Below, piece after piece: positions 9,761 through 18,965 of a DNA stretch of 63,916 bases. The stretch is from Saprospiraceae bacterium (GTDB taxonomy: Bacteria > Bacteroidota > Bacteroidia > Chitinophagales > Saprospiraceae), in NCBI GenBank assembly GCA_020629315.1, contig JAHDDO010000023.1, positions 1 to 63,916 of the forward strand. Direction: 5' to 3'. Each line of letters starts with the position of its first letter. The first letter of the stretch is position 1. The position numbers and the translations under genes were made by a program. The notes below the pieces were generated by a model, which worked only from the letters and a program-made list of their open reading frames with translations, made no database searches and was not told the DNA's origin.

Positions 9761-11284
9761 TTATTCAGGACATTCTATGAAAATAGTCTGCAGTGTTCCA
9801 TCATTAGCCACCGTAATCATCCAGCAATTTCCATCCGGCGACTGGACGATCAAGCCTGAGTAGGTTTGATTTATATAGATATTTCCTTCGACAGTTTGGA
9901 AGATGTCTACTTCGTTATCTGGATCACAGACATTGCCTATACCGTCGTCATCAATATCTTCTTGAAATGGATTATAGATTTCAGGACAATTATCTACACT
10001 ATTTTCAATACCATCCCCATCATCATCATCATTATCTTGAATCTCAAGACTGAAACTCTCTATGTCTCCTATTATGCCATTATACCCACCATATACATCG
10101 CTAATATCAAACTTGGCTATCTCGGTAGCTTCCACAAGATTATCATCTGAAATAATAATTTCAAAGCATTGTTGATCTTCACTACCTGCTGGAAATGTCA
10201 AGGTAAAAGTGGGATCCAAACTTTCGAAATCTAGGTTATTTTCTGCTGTGCTCGTTGCTTCATCAAAGGTGATATCTACATAGCTATCTTGATCTGGATG
10301 TGGACCGGTTATTTCTAAACAAACGTCTAAAGTAATGTCTCCTTCTACTTCCGTCTGACCACTATTTACAAACGAAATCGACGATTCTAGCAGTAGGATA
10401 GAAAAGGAATAAGAACCTGATGAAAAACCGCAGTCGTCTTCAACATAGGCAAAAAAGCTAGCTGATTGTCCACAAGTAAAGTCATAATTCAATGGATCTG
10501 GAGAAACGTGCAATGTGTATGGCTCCCCTGAACAAAGTGAACTTCCAACATCGAAGTAATAGTCTAATGCAGCAAGATCATTTAAATCATCTAGATTACC
10601 ATTCCCGTCGCATATAAAAACATGCTCGTCTACACTCGGCGGTGACAAGACAGGATCTTCAGGGTAGATTTCAAAACTGGCATATTCAATATGCTCATTG
10701 CAACCATCCGATATCATGAATTCTACATCTAAAATACCATAGCAATGCCAATCCTCGAATGGCGGGCATTCAGGTATGCAATAATGACTAATGCTCAAGT
10801 CGTCTCCGCTAGCGCAATTGTCGGTAATGTCTAAGGATAGATTTCCATTCAACCAATCAGTAAAGGCGGCATCCATATCTTGAATACCATCACATTCGAA
10901 AAAACCATTCTCTGGTAGCGTTACAAAACTAGGGGGCTCGGTGTCATTAATTTCGACAAAACCATCTACGCTAGCACTATCCCCACAATCATCGGTGGCC
11001 GTAAACGTTACGGTCAAATTACCATTGCAATTATCACCTACTATTTCACTTTCAGAGGTGTAGCTATGCGTCCAGGTGATGTTCGAACCATCTGGGCAAT
11101 CGGTAGTAGCATTGTTTTCTGCTATATAATTATTGATCCAATCGGTAATGGCGGTTTCATCAGATGCACATTCGATAAACAAATCTTCCGGGCCCATGGT
11201 AATCATTAATTGACCCATATTAGTGCTGATAAAACTACATTGGAAAATAAGCGATAAGAGGACTAATGAAGTTGATTTTTTCAT
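9761..11284 (-). CDS. Secreted repeat protein (HYR-like, Calx-beta, thrombospondin-3)
   Basis: The 507-residue protein has an N-terminal signal peptide. It then has HYR-like immunoglobulin-fold repeats rich in Cys and acidic residues (FTATDDCGDSASVDGFVEIN, NDTEPPSFVTLP). Residues from about 300 to 410 look like a Calx-beta module (TEVEGDITLDVCLEI, TEIAKFDISDVYGG). A calcium-binding thrombospondin type 3 stretch follows (DDDDGDGIENSVDNCPEIYN and DIDDDGIGNVCDPDN). The last 45 residues (GNIYINQTYSGLIVQSPDG, then CWMITVANDGTLQT) form a short tail module seen in other Bacteroidota secreted proteins. There is no clear T9SS sorting domain and no catalytic motif. It is probably a calcium-stabilised surface or adhesion protein. 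Confidence 0.75.
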   Translation of the reverse strand: MKKSTSLVLLSLIFQCSFISTNMGQLMITMGPEDLFIECASDETAITDWINNYIAENNATTDCPDGSNITWTHSYTSESEIVGDNCNGNLTVTFTATDDCGDSASVDGFVEINDTEPPSFVTLPENGFFECDGIQDMDAAFTDWLNGNLSLDITDNCASGDDLSISHYCIPECPPFEDWHCYGILDVEFMISDGCNEHIEYASFEIYPEDPVLSPPSVDEHVFICDGNGNLDDLNDLAALDYYFDVGSSLCSGEPYTLHVSPDPLNYDFTCGQSASFFAYVEDDCGFSSGSYSFSILLLESSISFVNSGQTEVEGDITLDVCLEITGPHPDQDSYVDITFDEATSTAENNLDFESLDPTFTLTFPAGSEDQQCFEIIISDDNLVEATEIAKFDISDVYGGYNGIIGDIESFSLEIQDNDDDDGDGIENSVDNCPEIYNPFQEDIDDDGIGNVCDPDNEVDIFQTVEGNIYINQTYSGLIVQSPDGNCWMITVANDGTLQTIFIECPE

Positions 11285-11429
11285 GATAATGATTACTTGT
11301 TAGTAGGGTAACGAGATAAAGCATGGAAAAGTCCCAGCCAACATCGTTTTTTTTTGTTCTTTTATAATCTCCCCAATATTCAAGCCAATTCGTTTTGGCA
11401 CATTTCAACTAAGTTTTAAAACACATGAT

Positions 11430-12737
11430 GTGAATAGATTTAATTATCTCATAGCTGTGTCTTGCCTCTTTTTGTTTTCCTGTAAAAAGGACATTGGACC
11501 GAAAAATAAGCAGGCATTACATCCACTACATAGCACACTGGATACGTATTTTTCAGCGCTGACTGCCTTAGATAAATTCAATGGCGTCCTCTTATGTAAG
11601 GAGAATGATACACTCGTTTTATTTAAAAGTTATAATATAGATACAACTGGCCAATCTCCATTATTTGTGGGTCGGAGCAGTCAATTTGATATCCATTCTA
11701 TTTCAAAACTGATGGCTAGGTACCAATTATATAAACTGGAAAAAGAGGGCAAGCTTTCTATGAAACAAAAGCTCAGTCAGTTTATTGCTGATTTCCCAAG
11801 AGGGGATGAAATACCTTTGGAACTGTTAGCTCAACATCGTTCGGGACTACCAAGAGAATTAAGCCATGCACCTGAAAATCTATTGGAATTAGGACCTAAA
11901 GAAGTCATTGAATGCGCAATGAAAGAGTCATTATTATTTGAACCAGGATCAGATACGCAGTACTCTAATATTGGCTATCAACTCTTGTATGCCATTATAG
12001 GTATGCAACAGAAAACTGATTATGCTAGGACTATTGTAACGGATTTATTTGATCCAATACACATGGAACACTCGGGCTCGCATTTTGGTCCATCAAAAAA
12101 TAAGCTCAAGCGGCTCGCATCAAACCACGAACTAACAGATACTGGATTCACCCAAGTAGCTAATATATCTAATGATGAGTTTCGGCAAGCCCGTATTTTC
12201 TCGACGGCTCAAGATCTTATGTACTTTTTGGATGCCATTCAAGTTGATACTGGTTTTGTTGAAATGATGGGGGAAGCTAGTATTGGTCATAGTGGAGGTT
12301 CAGATGGTATCAGAGTTCATGTTCAATTAGATGTGCATTCAGGTATGAAATATGTGTTGCTGTGTAATATTGATGCCATACCCTTTACTAAAACACTCGA
12401 CGACGTAAAGAAAATCCTAGCCTATCAAGAGGTGGAGATACCAAGAAAACTAAACAGAACGTCTATTGTCATTCCTTCCAAACAACTCGAAAAATTTATT
12501 GGATCCTATTTATTTCCTGATCTGGGTAATACTATTTTATCAACTGAAGTAAAACGGGATAGTCTTTTAGTGTATCAAGATGGAGAGTGGATCGCGACAT
12601 TGAAACCAGAAAGTGATGCTATCTTTTTTGTGGATGCTAGTGATGCCTCTTCTTTCGAATTTGTAAAAAACGGCGAAGGCTCTTACGACTTGTTGATGGA
12701 TTTTAGAGGGGCTCAGCTCAGAGGTCGTCCGCAGTAA
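11430..12737 (+). CDS. Lipoprotein serine hydrolase, beta-lactamase/PBP fold
   Basis: This 435-residue protein starts at a GTG; the ATG four bases upstream is out of frame and stops at once. The lipobox LFLFSC near residue 18 predicts a lipid anchor. Serine beta-lactamase/penicillin-binding-protein motifs are present: Ser-x-x-Lys in SISKLMARYQ (about residue 91), Tyr-Ser-Asn in TQYSNIGYQLL, and HSGGSDG in place of the KTG triad. The C-terminal 100 residues look like a lipocalin-type extension seen in class C-like esterases. Substrate unknown: a D-Ala-D-Ala peptidase, esterase or amidase are all possible. It converges with another serine hydrolase gene, 1 bp apart. Confidence 0.8.
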   Translation: MNRFNYLIAVSCLFLFSCKKDIGPKNKQALHPLHSTLDTYFSALTALDKFNGVLLCKENDTLVLFKSYNIDTTGQSPLFVGRSSQFDIHSISKLMARYQLYKLEKEGKLSMKQKLSQFIADFPRGDEIPLELLAQHRSGLPRELSHAPENLLELGPKEVIECAMKESLLFEPGSDTQYSNIGYQLLYAIIGMQQKTDYARTIVTDLFDPIHMEHSGSHFGPSKNKLKRLASNHELTDTGFTQVANISNDEFRQARIFSTAQDLMYFLDAIQVDTGFVEMMGEASIGHSGGSDGIRVHVQLDVHSGMKYVLLCNIDAIPFTKTLDDVKKILAYQEVEIPRKLNRTSIVIPSKQLEKFIGSYLFPDLGNTILSTEVKRDSLLVYQDGEWIATLKPESDAIFFVDASDASSFEFVKNGEGSYDLLMDFRGAQLRGRPQ

Positions 12738-12738
12738 A

Positions 12739-13821
12739 TTAGTCTATCTCGTTGAGCAGAGCCCAAAGGTCATTCATGAATCCTAAAGGTACCAAGGACT
12801 GATCTGGATTGTCTCCCATGCGGACAATGACTAGGTTTTGAGACGGAATAATCATAAGGTATTGCCCATTTTTTCCAATCGCACTCAACATTTCTTTTGG
12901 GGCATTGGGGACTAAATTTCCGTTAAACTGTAGTTGACTGCCAGGTAACATATAGCTGTCCGTGTCATTGAGCCACCATAAATAGCCATAGGCTGGATTA
13001 AGGGACTGTGAACTTTCCAAGCTGGCGCCAATAAAGTCTTGATCAATGATTACTTCTTCACCATTCCATTGACCGGCGTTCAGCATTAAAAGGCCAAACC
13101 TCGCCATATCCCTAGCCGTACTAAAATACACATGGTCCTCACCAATCCAATTCCAGAAGCCACTCATGCCGATCTTACTAGCTAAGGTTTCATCAAAAAA
13201 GTCAGTAAAGTCGCGTTGAGTAGCCTCACTAATAATGCTTTCTAGCAAGGTGTACGGCGCATTATGATAGGCCCAGCGCGTACCTACCTCTGCTTTGTAC
13301 AATAATGAACCGGGATCTAATGTGTTGTCTGTAATGGCATCATCCAAACCTGTCGTCATCGTAAGATGGTGCCAAATATTTATGGCTGCTTCTTTATTCT
13401 CTTCCAATGAAGTCCATCCTTTACCCAGATAGTTAGAAGACGCATCCTCAATCCGTAAGAGATCTCGCTCTTGCGCCAAACCGACCGTCGCGTTAACCAA
13501 TGTTTTTGCTGCGGAGGCCCAATACCAATACGAACTTTCATCAAAATCTTGTTGACCATTAATCGTCTTCCCGTTGTAATGTTCAACTACTATACGACCA
13601 TCTTTAATAATCAAAAAGCCGCGAGTGCCACTATTGTCAAGTGCTTCTAGTAAAACATCTATTTTGTCTAGCTGCCAACCTAGTGTAGCGGGAGCTATAG
13701 TATCCCAACTTCCTTCGCTGGGGAAGTAGGTTTCTTCTATGCTTGGGTCTATGTCTGAATCGTCCATTAGTCGACTACATGAACACAGAAGTAATACACA
13801 AAATAGGAGTTGTAATTTCAT
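12739..13821 (-). CDS. Lipoprotein serine hydrolase, class C beta-lactamase-like
   Basis: This 360-residue protein has a lipobox (LLLCSC near residue 15). The nucleophile motif is Ser-Ala-Ala-Lys in WASAAKTLVNATVG (about residue 105). The second motif is Tyr-His-Asn in RWAYHNAPYTLLESI. The closing segment SAIGKNGQYLMIIPSQNLV matches the 6-aminohexanoate-dimer hydrolase/EstB branch better than true beta-lactamases. It is likely a periplasmic or outer-membrane esterase or amidase. It shares its fold, but little obvious sequence, with the convergent neighbour. Confidence 0.82.
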   Translation of the reverse strand: MKLQLLFCVLLLCSCSRLMDDSDIDPSIEETYFPSEGSWDTIAPATLGWQLDKIDVLLEALDNSGTRGFLIIKDGRIVVEHYNGKTINGQQDFDESSYWYWASAAKTLVNATVGLAQERDLLRIEDASSNYLGKGWTSLEENKEAAINIWHHLTMTTGLDDAITDNTLDPGSLLYKAEVGTRWAYHNAPYTLLESIISEATQRDFTDFFDETLASKIGMSGFWNWIGEDHVYFSTARDMARFGLLMLNAGQWNGEEVIIDQDFIGASLESSQSLNPAYGYLWWLNDTDSYMLPGSQLQFNGNLVPNAPKEMLSAIGKNGQYLMIIPSQNLVIVRMGDNPDQSLVPLGFMNDLWALLNEID

Positions 13822-13926
13822 TCCTTTATTTGACAGTGCGAAATAAGAAAAAGTTTAAACAAGTTCATGAAAATTTTAATTGTTTAGCAATGTCCAAATC
13901 TTAGCAAATGTCTGCCATTTGCCAAT

Positions 13927-13934
13927 TACCTTTG
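13927..13934 (+). promoter_or_regulatory. Possible -7 element (TAccTTTG) directly before mnmE
   Basis: TACCTTTG fits the Bacteroidota -7 consensus TAnnTTTG and ends 4 bases before the mnmE ATG. If used, transcription would start at or next to the start codon and the message would have almost no leader. No clear -33 TTG lies at the usual spacing, so a chance match is possible. Confidence 0.35.
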
Positions 13935-13938
13935 TGAC

Positions 13939-15312
13939 ATGAGTGATACAATTATTGCGATTTCCACCCCTGAAGGAGAAGGTGCCATAGGTATAATACG
14001 TTTAAGTGGACCTGCCGCCATAGAGTTGGTTGATACTTTTTTCTTTGGCAAGAACCTATCCAAAGTAGAAGGAAACACGGTTCACTACGGTAAAATAAAA
14101 GATGAGCAAGGCACCCTTTTAGATGAGTGTGTGGCGACTGTGTTTAAAGCGCCACGTTCGTACACTAAGGAAGATGTTGTAGAATTGAGTTGCCATGGTT
14201 CGCCTTATATTTTACGCAGTATCATCCAATTATTTTTAAGGCAAAAGGTAAGACTGGCCAAGGCTGGTGAATTTACGCAGCGCGCTTTTTTAAATGGCCA
14301 GATGGATCTAAGTCAAGCTGAGGGTGTAGCGGATCTAATTGCGTCCACATCCGCTAGGCAGCATGAAATCGCGATGCAACAAATGAGAGGTGGTGTAACA
14401 AAGGTTATAGCAGAACTCCGAGAAAAGTTGATTGAGTTTGCTTCTTTGATCGAACTCGAAAATGATTTTTCAGAAGAAGATGTCGAATTTGCAAATCGCG
14501 ATCAATTAAGCAAAATGGTTACGGCAAGCTTATCCACTATCCGAGAGCTCAAAATGTCCTTTAGCTATGGTAATGCGATAAAGCATGGGATCCCAGTGGC
14601 TATAATTGGTAAACCCAATGTTGGTAAATCGACGTTGCTCAATGCGCTATTGAAAGAAGATAAAGCGATCATAAGTGATATCCCGGGCACCACAAGAGAT
14701 GTCATAGAAGATGAAGTACAGCTGGGAGGCTTACCCTTTCGCTTTATAGATACTGCGGGTATCCGAGAGACAGCGGATAGTATTGAAAGTATGGGGATTG
14801 AGCGCTCCAGAGCCCAAATTGAAAAAGCAGAATTGGTTTTATACATAACTGAAATTGTTGAAGATCACCTGGCTATTGTCGATGAATTCAAGGCTATGGG
14901 TATAGAGAAAGATTGCATCATCATTCTAAATAAAAAAGATACTTTCCACGCTTGCCACAGTTATGATGTGGAAGAGGCCGTGTCCACCTTGTTACAGCGC
15001 AAACCAGTTGTAGCTATGTCCGCCAAAACGAATGAAGGCCTAGATCGATTGATACAAGAGATTCTTAATTATCAACAAAATAAGGGTAAGCAGATGATGA
15101 CGGTGGTAAGTAGTCTTCGGCATTTTGAAGCCTTGGAACAAGCGGATATATCATTGAGTAAAGTGCTTGAAGGAATCCAAGCGAGTACCCCTTCTGATTT
15201 TGTGGCTATGGATATTCGTCACGCGCTACATCATTTAGGTGAGATATCTGGAGAGATTTGTACGGATGATTTATTGGATTCGATCTTTAGTAATTTCTGT
15301 ATTGGAAAATAG
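13939..15312 (+). CDS. mnmE: tRNA uridine-5-carboxymethylaminomethyl modification GTPase MnmE
   Basis: This 457-residue protein aligns with MnmE along its whole length. The N-terminus SDTIIAISTPEGEGAIGIIR is the folate-binding domain. A G domain from about residue 215 to 375 carries the P-loop GKPNVGKST, G3 DTAGI and G4 NKKD. The C-terminus ends in the diagnostic Cys-Ile-Gly-Lys. With MnmG it modifies the wobble uridine of several tRNAs. The start is supported by the canonical N-terminus. A structured repeat (copy B) begins 5 nt after the stop. Confidence 0.98.
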   Translation: MSDTIIAISTPEGEGAIGIIRLSGPAAIELVDTFFFGKNLSKVEGNTVHYGKIKDEQGTLLDECVATVFKAPRSYTKEDVVELSCHGSPYILRSIIQLFLRQKVRLAKAGEFTQRAFLNGQMDLSQAEGVADLIASTSARQHEIAMQQMRGGVTKVIAELREKLIEFASLIELENDFSEEDVEFANRDQLSKMVTASLSTIRELKMSFSYGNAIKHGIPVAIIGKPNVGKSTLLNALLKEDKAIISDIPGTTRDVIEDEVQLGGLPFRFIDTAGIRETADSIESMGIERSRAQIEKAELVLYITEIVEDHLAIVDEFKAMGIEKDCIIILNKKDTFHACHSYDVEEAVSTLLQRKPVVAMSAKTNEGLDRLIQEILNYQQNKGKQMMTVVSSLRHFEALEQADISLSKVLEGIQASTPSDFVAMDIRHALHHLGEISGEICTDDLLDSIFSNFCIGK

Positions 15313-15317
15313 GATTT

Positions 15318-15444
15318 GGGTGATGCCAGACGCTGTCTATTGCATAGACAGGTCAGGCCAGGCCCCTCCGGACTCGCCATTCGGCTCGGTCCCCATCCAT
15401 CTTCGATGGCATCGGGACTTCTATCCTGCGGACCCTTATCACGG
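15318..15444 (+). repeat. Structured intergenic repeat, copy B
   Basis: The element starts 5 nt after the mnmE stop on the same strand. GTGAT at 15320-15324 can pair with ATCAC at 15438-15442 to close it. Inside are a hairpin (CTGTCTATTGCATAGACAG), a linker CAGGCC...CTCGCCATTCGGCTCGGTC and a second hairpin (CCCATCCATCTTCGATGG, with CATCGGG). This matches the layout of copies A, C and D. Confidence 0.6.
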
Positions 15445-15555
15445 GAGTCATTACTTACTTAATTCTAAAATCAGGTTATGTAGCGCTGACTATCAGTGTT
15501 TAAAAGAAAAATTGCTTTAAACCCACAAAAAAAACACTACTTTACATTTAATTTA

Positions 15556-15945
15556 ATGCTCTTCAAATTCAATAAATACAAGATTTCCATTTTTGCTATT
15601 CTATGGATAGCTTTTCTATTGAGCATGCTCACAGGTGGTTTGAAGGACACTACACACCTATTACTTCACCTTGATGATGTACTGGCTGGAACCTTTGAAG
15701 TACATCACCATGGAGATAATTATGAAGATGATCATACCCATGCAAAACATATTGATGAAACGGATAGTGAAACAAACGATCATTCATACCTTTTGAAAAT
15801 AAACCAGATAGATAAGATATCTTTCAAAAAAATCTTGCCATTAGTTCTTGCTATTTATGAAGAAGAAACCATAAGTAACTTTTCGTATAAAGCTTTGCAG
15901 TCAAGTCTATTTATAAGACTGCCTTTTTCTCCTCCGAAGTATTAG
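15556..15945 (+). CDS. Small His-rich membrane-anchored protein upstream of TonB receptor
   Basis: I place the start at the ATG at 15556, giving 129 residues, because the hydrophobic segment begins just after it; an earlier in-frame ATG at 15496 would add 20 unlikely residues. Residues about 9-27 are a membrane or signal-anchor segment (ISIFAILWIAFLLSMLTGG). A loop of some 30 residues follows, rich in His, Asp and Glu (EVHHHGDNYEDDHTHAKH), which is well suited to bind divalent metal. The gene ends 61 bp before the TonB-dependent receptor gene and is likely co-transcribed with it. I do not recognise a named family. A metal-binding accessory to receptor-mediated uptake is an inference from composition and position. 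Confidence 0.65.
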   Translation: MLFKFNKYKISIFAILWIAFLLSMLTGGLKDTTHLLLHLDDVLAGTFEVHHHGDNYEDDHTHAKHIDETDSETNDHSYLLKINQIDKISFKKILPLVLAIYEEETISNFSYKALQSSLFIRLPFSPPKY

Positions 15946-16006
15946 TTCATGTATTGAGTACTATTTTTTATCACGTTGGGAAATTATTCTCAACTAAATT
16001 TCAATT

Positions 16007-18229
16007 ATGAACAAATTTTTATTTTTCATGGCACTCATTGTATTGCCATGCAGCCTTAGCGGGCAAAAAGTCTACGGAAAAATTACAGATGATCTTGGTT
16101 CAGCTTTGCCACAAGCCTTAATATATACCTCAGATCAACATAGTCATAGTGATAATTTTGGATCCTTTGAATTAAATAATATTAGCATTGGAGATACTAT
16201 TATTGTCAAGTATTTAGGTTATGAAGAATATGTGAAAGAAATTTCTGCTGACGATATGAAGTCGGCATTACGAATAGCTTTGGAGCCTAAAGATTTTGCA
16301 CTAAATCAAGTAAATATTTCAAACGCACTTAAATCAACGAATGTCATAGCATCCATTGACCTAGCTATAAATCCGGTGAGTTCTTCACAAGAAGTAATGA
16401 GACGTGTGCCAGGCGTGCTGATTGGTCAGCATGCGGGTGGCGGCAAAGCCGAACAAATATTTCTGCGAGGTTTTGATATTGACCATGGTACTGATATTGC
16501 ATTAAGCGTTGATGGGATTCCTGTAAATCTAGTATCACATGCACATGGTCAAGGGTATGCAGATATGCACTTTATCATCCCGGAAACTATTGATAAAATT
16601 GATTTTGGTAAAGGACCGTATTACACAGATAAAGGAAATTTTAATACAGCAGGTTATATTGATTTTGAAACTAAAGATGAGCTGGACAATAGCCAAATAA
16701 ACCTGGAGTACGGAAGATTTAATACAGCTCGTTATTTAGGGATGTTTGACCTACTCAAATCATCTGAAAATCAAAGTGCCTACATTGCGACAGAATTTCA
16801 GCGATCAGATGGACCTTTTGAATCACCGCAAAATTTCAATAGGCTAAACGTAATGGCCAAATACAATATTGATCTAAATAATGGGGATAGATTATCAGTA
16901 TTGTTTTCTAAAATGCAAAGTAGATGGGAAGCTTCTGGTCAGATACCTCAACGGCTTGTTGATGATGGCACTATTACTCGATTTGGAGCAGTAGATGATA
17001 CAGAAGGAGGTAACACGAGCCGTACCAATATTGCAATTGATCACTCTACCTTGATCAATGACCATTTATTCTTGAAGACTAATGCTTTTTATAGCAAATA
17101 TGACTTTGAATTATTTTCAAACTTTACCTTCTTTCTTGAAGATCCAGAAAATGGCGATCAAATTCGCCAGTACGAGGATAGGGATATCTATGGCTTTAAT
17201 ACAGGATTATTTCAGACGGTTAAGTATGATGTATTCGATCTAGAATTAAGTTATCACCTAGGCTTACGTTATGATGATGTTAATGAAAATACATTAGCAC
17301 GAACAGCCAACCGGAAAACAACATTGGAGAACCTAGCCTTTGGCGATGTTGATGAGACAAACGCAAATGCAGGCATAAATGCGGAATTCGATTTTGGCGA
17401 GTGGTTAGTCAATACTGGATTGCGCTTGGATCACTTTAATTATCAGTATGAGAATAGACTAAGCCAAGCGTATAATGTTCAATCCGTTGGAAAAGGTATT
17501 GTTTCTCCTAATCTTAGTGTTATTTACAACCCAAGTCCTCGTTGGCAATTTTACTTGAAATCCGGCAAAGGATTTCATTCCAATGATAGTCGGGTTGTTA
17601 TAGATGGTTCTTCAGCTGTAGTACTTCCATCCGCTTATGGGGCGGACCTAGGTACCATATTTAAGCCAAATGAAAAACTATGGGTAAATGCGGCGGCATG
17701 GTATTTATTTCTTGAACAAGAGTTCGTTTATGTAGGAGACGCCGGAATTGTTGAACCAAGTGGAAAAACGGAAAGGAAAGGTATTGACTTATCTTTGCGG
17801 TATCAACTTTTACCAAAAGTATTTTTTAATGCCGATGTGACATATACTGATGCCGTGGCAACGGAAGAGAGTGAAGGCAATAATTTCATACCCCTTGCAG
17901 TGGATTTAATGAGTGCCGGAGGGATTAGTATAAAAGACTGGAATAGGTTTTCTGGTGGGCTAAGATATCGGTATGTAAAAGATAGACCTGCCAACGAGGA
18001 TAATAGTATTATAGCAGAGGGTTATTTTGTGAATGATCTTAATGTAAATTATAGCTATAAGAAGCTTGTGTTTGGTTTCGTGATCGAAAACCTATTTAAT
18101 GTCGACTGGAACGAAGCTCAATTTGCTACAGAATCCCAATTATTAAATGAAAGTGAATCTGTAGAAGAATTACATTTTACTCCGGGCGTGCCATTTTTCG
18201 TAAAAAGCAGTATTTCATATAAGTTTTAA
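16007..18229 (+). CDS. TonB-dependent outer-membrane receptor
   Basis: This 740-residue protein has a signal peptide. Residues about 20-100 are a carboxypeptidase-regulatory-like domain (GKITDDLGSALPQALIYT, DNFGSFELNNI). The plug domain follows (VMRRVPGVLIGQHAGGGKAE, FLRGFDIDHGTDIALSVDGI, VNLVSHAHGQGYAD). The rest is a beta-barrel of the smaller receptor type, ending in the terminal aromatic SSISYKF. It lacks a SusD partner, so it is more like a metal-complex or small-molecule receptor than a glycan importer. A His-rich small protein lies upstream, and a HupE/UreJ gene of the NRPS operon converges from downstream. I infer uptake of a metal or metallophore. Confidence 0.92.
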   Translation: MNKFLFFMALIVLPCSLSGQKVYGKITDDLGSALPQALIYTSDQHSHSDNFGSFELNNISIGDTIIVKYLGYEEYVKEISADDMKSALRIALEPKDFALNQVNISNALKSTNVIASIDLAINPVSSSQEVMRRVPGVLIGQHAGGGKAEQIFLRGFDIDHGTDIALSVDGIPVNLVSHAHGQGYADMHFIIPETIDKIDFGKGPYYTDKGNFNTAGYIDFETKDELDNSQINLEYGRFNTARYLGMFDLLKSSENQSAYIATEFQRSDGPFESPQNFNRLNVMAKYNIDLNNGDRLSVLFSKMQSRWEASGQIPQRLVDDGTITRFGAVDDTEGGNTSRTNIAIDHSTLINDHLFLKTNAFYSKYDFELFSNFTFFLEDPENGDQIRQYEDRDIYGFNTGLFQTVKYDVFDLELSYHLGLRYDDVNENTLARTANRKTTLENLAFGDVDETNANAGINAEFDFGEWLVNTGLRLDHFNYQYENRLSQAYNVQSVGKGIVSPNLSVIYNPSPRWQFYLKSGKGFHSNDSRVVIDGSSAVVLPSAYGADLGTIFKPNEKLWVNAAAWYLFLEQEFVYVGDAGIVEPSGKTERKGIDLSLRYQLLPKVFFNADVTYTDAVATEESEGNNFIPLAVDLMSAGGISIKDWNRFSGGLRYRYVKDRPANEDNSIIAEGYFVNDLNVNYSYKKLVFGFVIENLFNVDWNEAQFATESQLLNESESVEELHFTPGVPFFVKSSISYKF

Positions 18230-18247
18230 TAAGAAAAAACCTTGGAT

Positions 18248-18279
18248 TTTCAATGGTCATACTTTAATGGCCATTGAAA
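18248..18279. terminator. Bidirectional hairpin between convergent genes
   Basis: TTTCAATGG (18248-18256) pairs with CCATTGAAA (18271-18279) around a 14-nt loop. It sits between the stop of the TonB receptor gene and the end of the HupE-like gene and covers the latter's stop codon. A role as a terminator for both is likely. Confidence 0.5.
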
Positions 18280-18944
18280 TATCCATACATCTGGAAAATA
18301 AATAAGGCAATACCTGCTAAAACTAAAAATAGGTTAGTATATCTGTAAAGAGGTTTGAAGAAGGCACTGTTTCTAAACTTGGTAATTAGAAATACAATAG
18401 GGATAAGTGCTAAAACTTGACCTAGCTCCACACCAACATTAAAGCAAATGATCTTTTGTAAAAACTGATCGCTTCCCAGATCAAATGCTTGTAATCGAGT
18501 AGATAAGCCAAATCCGTGGATAAGACCAAAAATCCAGACCATGAAAAGTAAGTTTGGTGAGTTGATATTAAACCAACTTTTAAAACCTCCCAAATTTTCG
18601 AAGCCCTTATATAATACACTTAAGGCAATTACAGCATCTATCAAATGCTCGTCTGCTTTAATCCCTAAATAGGTAGCAAAAATGAGTGTGATACTATGAC
18701 CTATTGTAAATACTGTGATAAACTTTAAAATATCTCTAAATCCGGTGAGGTAAAAAATAACACCTACTAAAAAAAGCAGATGGTCATAGCCAGTAAGCAT
18801 ATGCTTGGCACCCACAATGATATAAGCTATTAGCCCTCCATTTTCCAAGGTTTGCTGATCGGCCTCGCTAACACCATGTCCTAATAGTAACATAGGAAGT
18901 AAGAGGCAAGGTATAATTGATAGATATTTCTTAGTGATTTTCAT
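18264..18944 (-). CDS. HupE/UreJ-family membrane protein (last gene of the NRPS operon)
   Basis: This 226-residue protein has a signal-like N-terminus and about six membrane segments. It shows HupE/UreJ signatures: GAKHMLTGYDHLLFLVGVIF, FTIGHSITLIFA, FGLIHGFGLS and FNVGVELGQVLALIP. The conserved His and Asp residues in these motifs are thought to line a nickel or cobalt route across the membrane. It follows the phosphopantetheinyl transferase gene by 21 bp, in line with membership of the five-gene operon that begins at 29608. A second, longer family member lies in the same operon. Metal specificity cannot be read from sequence. Confidence 0.88.
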   Translation of the reverse strand: MKITKKYLSIIPCLLLPMLLLGHGVSEADQQTLENGGLIAYIIVGAKHMLTGYDHLLFLVGVIFYLTGFRDILKFITVFTIGHSITLIFATYLGIKADEHLIDAVIALSVLYKGFENLGGFKSWFNINSPNLLFMVWIFGLIHGFGLSTRLQAFDLGSDQFLQKIICFNVGVELGQVLALIPIVFLITKFRNSAFFKPLYRYTNLFLVLAGIALFIFQMYGYFNGH

Positions 18945-18965
18945 ATACTATATATAAGTTTAAAG

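Noticed and set aside
12739..13821. True class C beta-lactamase conferring resistance
   Set aside because: The third motif does not read KTG and the C-terminal motif fits esterase/amide hydrolase relatives; resistance cannot be claimed.
15239..15520. 93-residue plus-strand frame overlapping the end of mnmE
   Set aside because: It overlaps mnmE and repeat copy B in another frame and shows no protein-like pattern.
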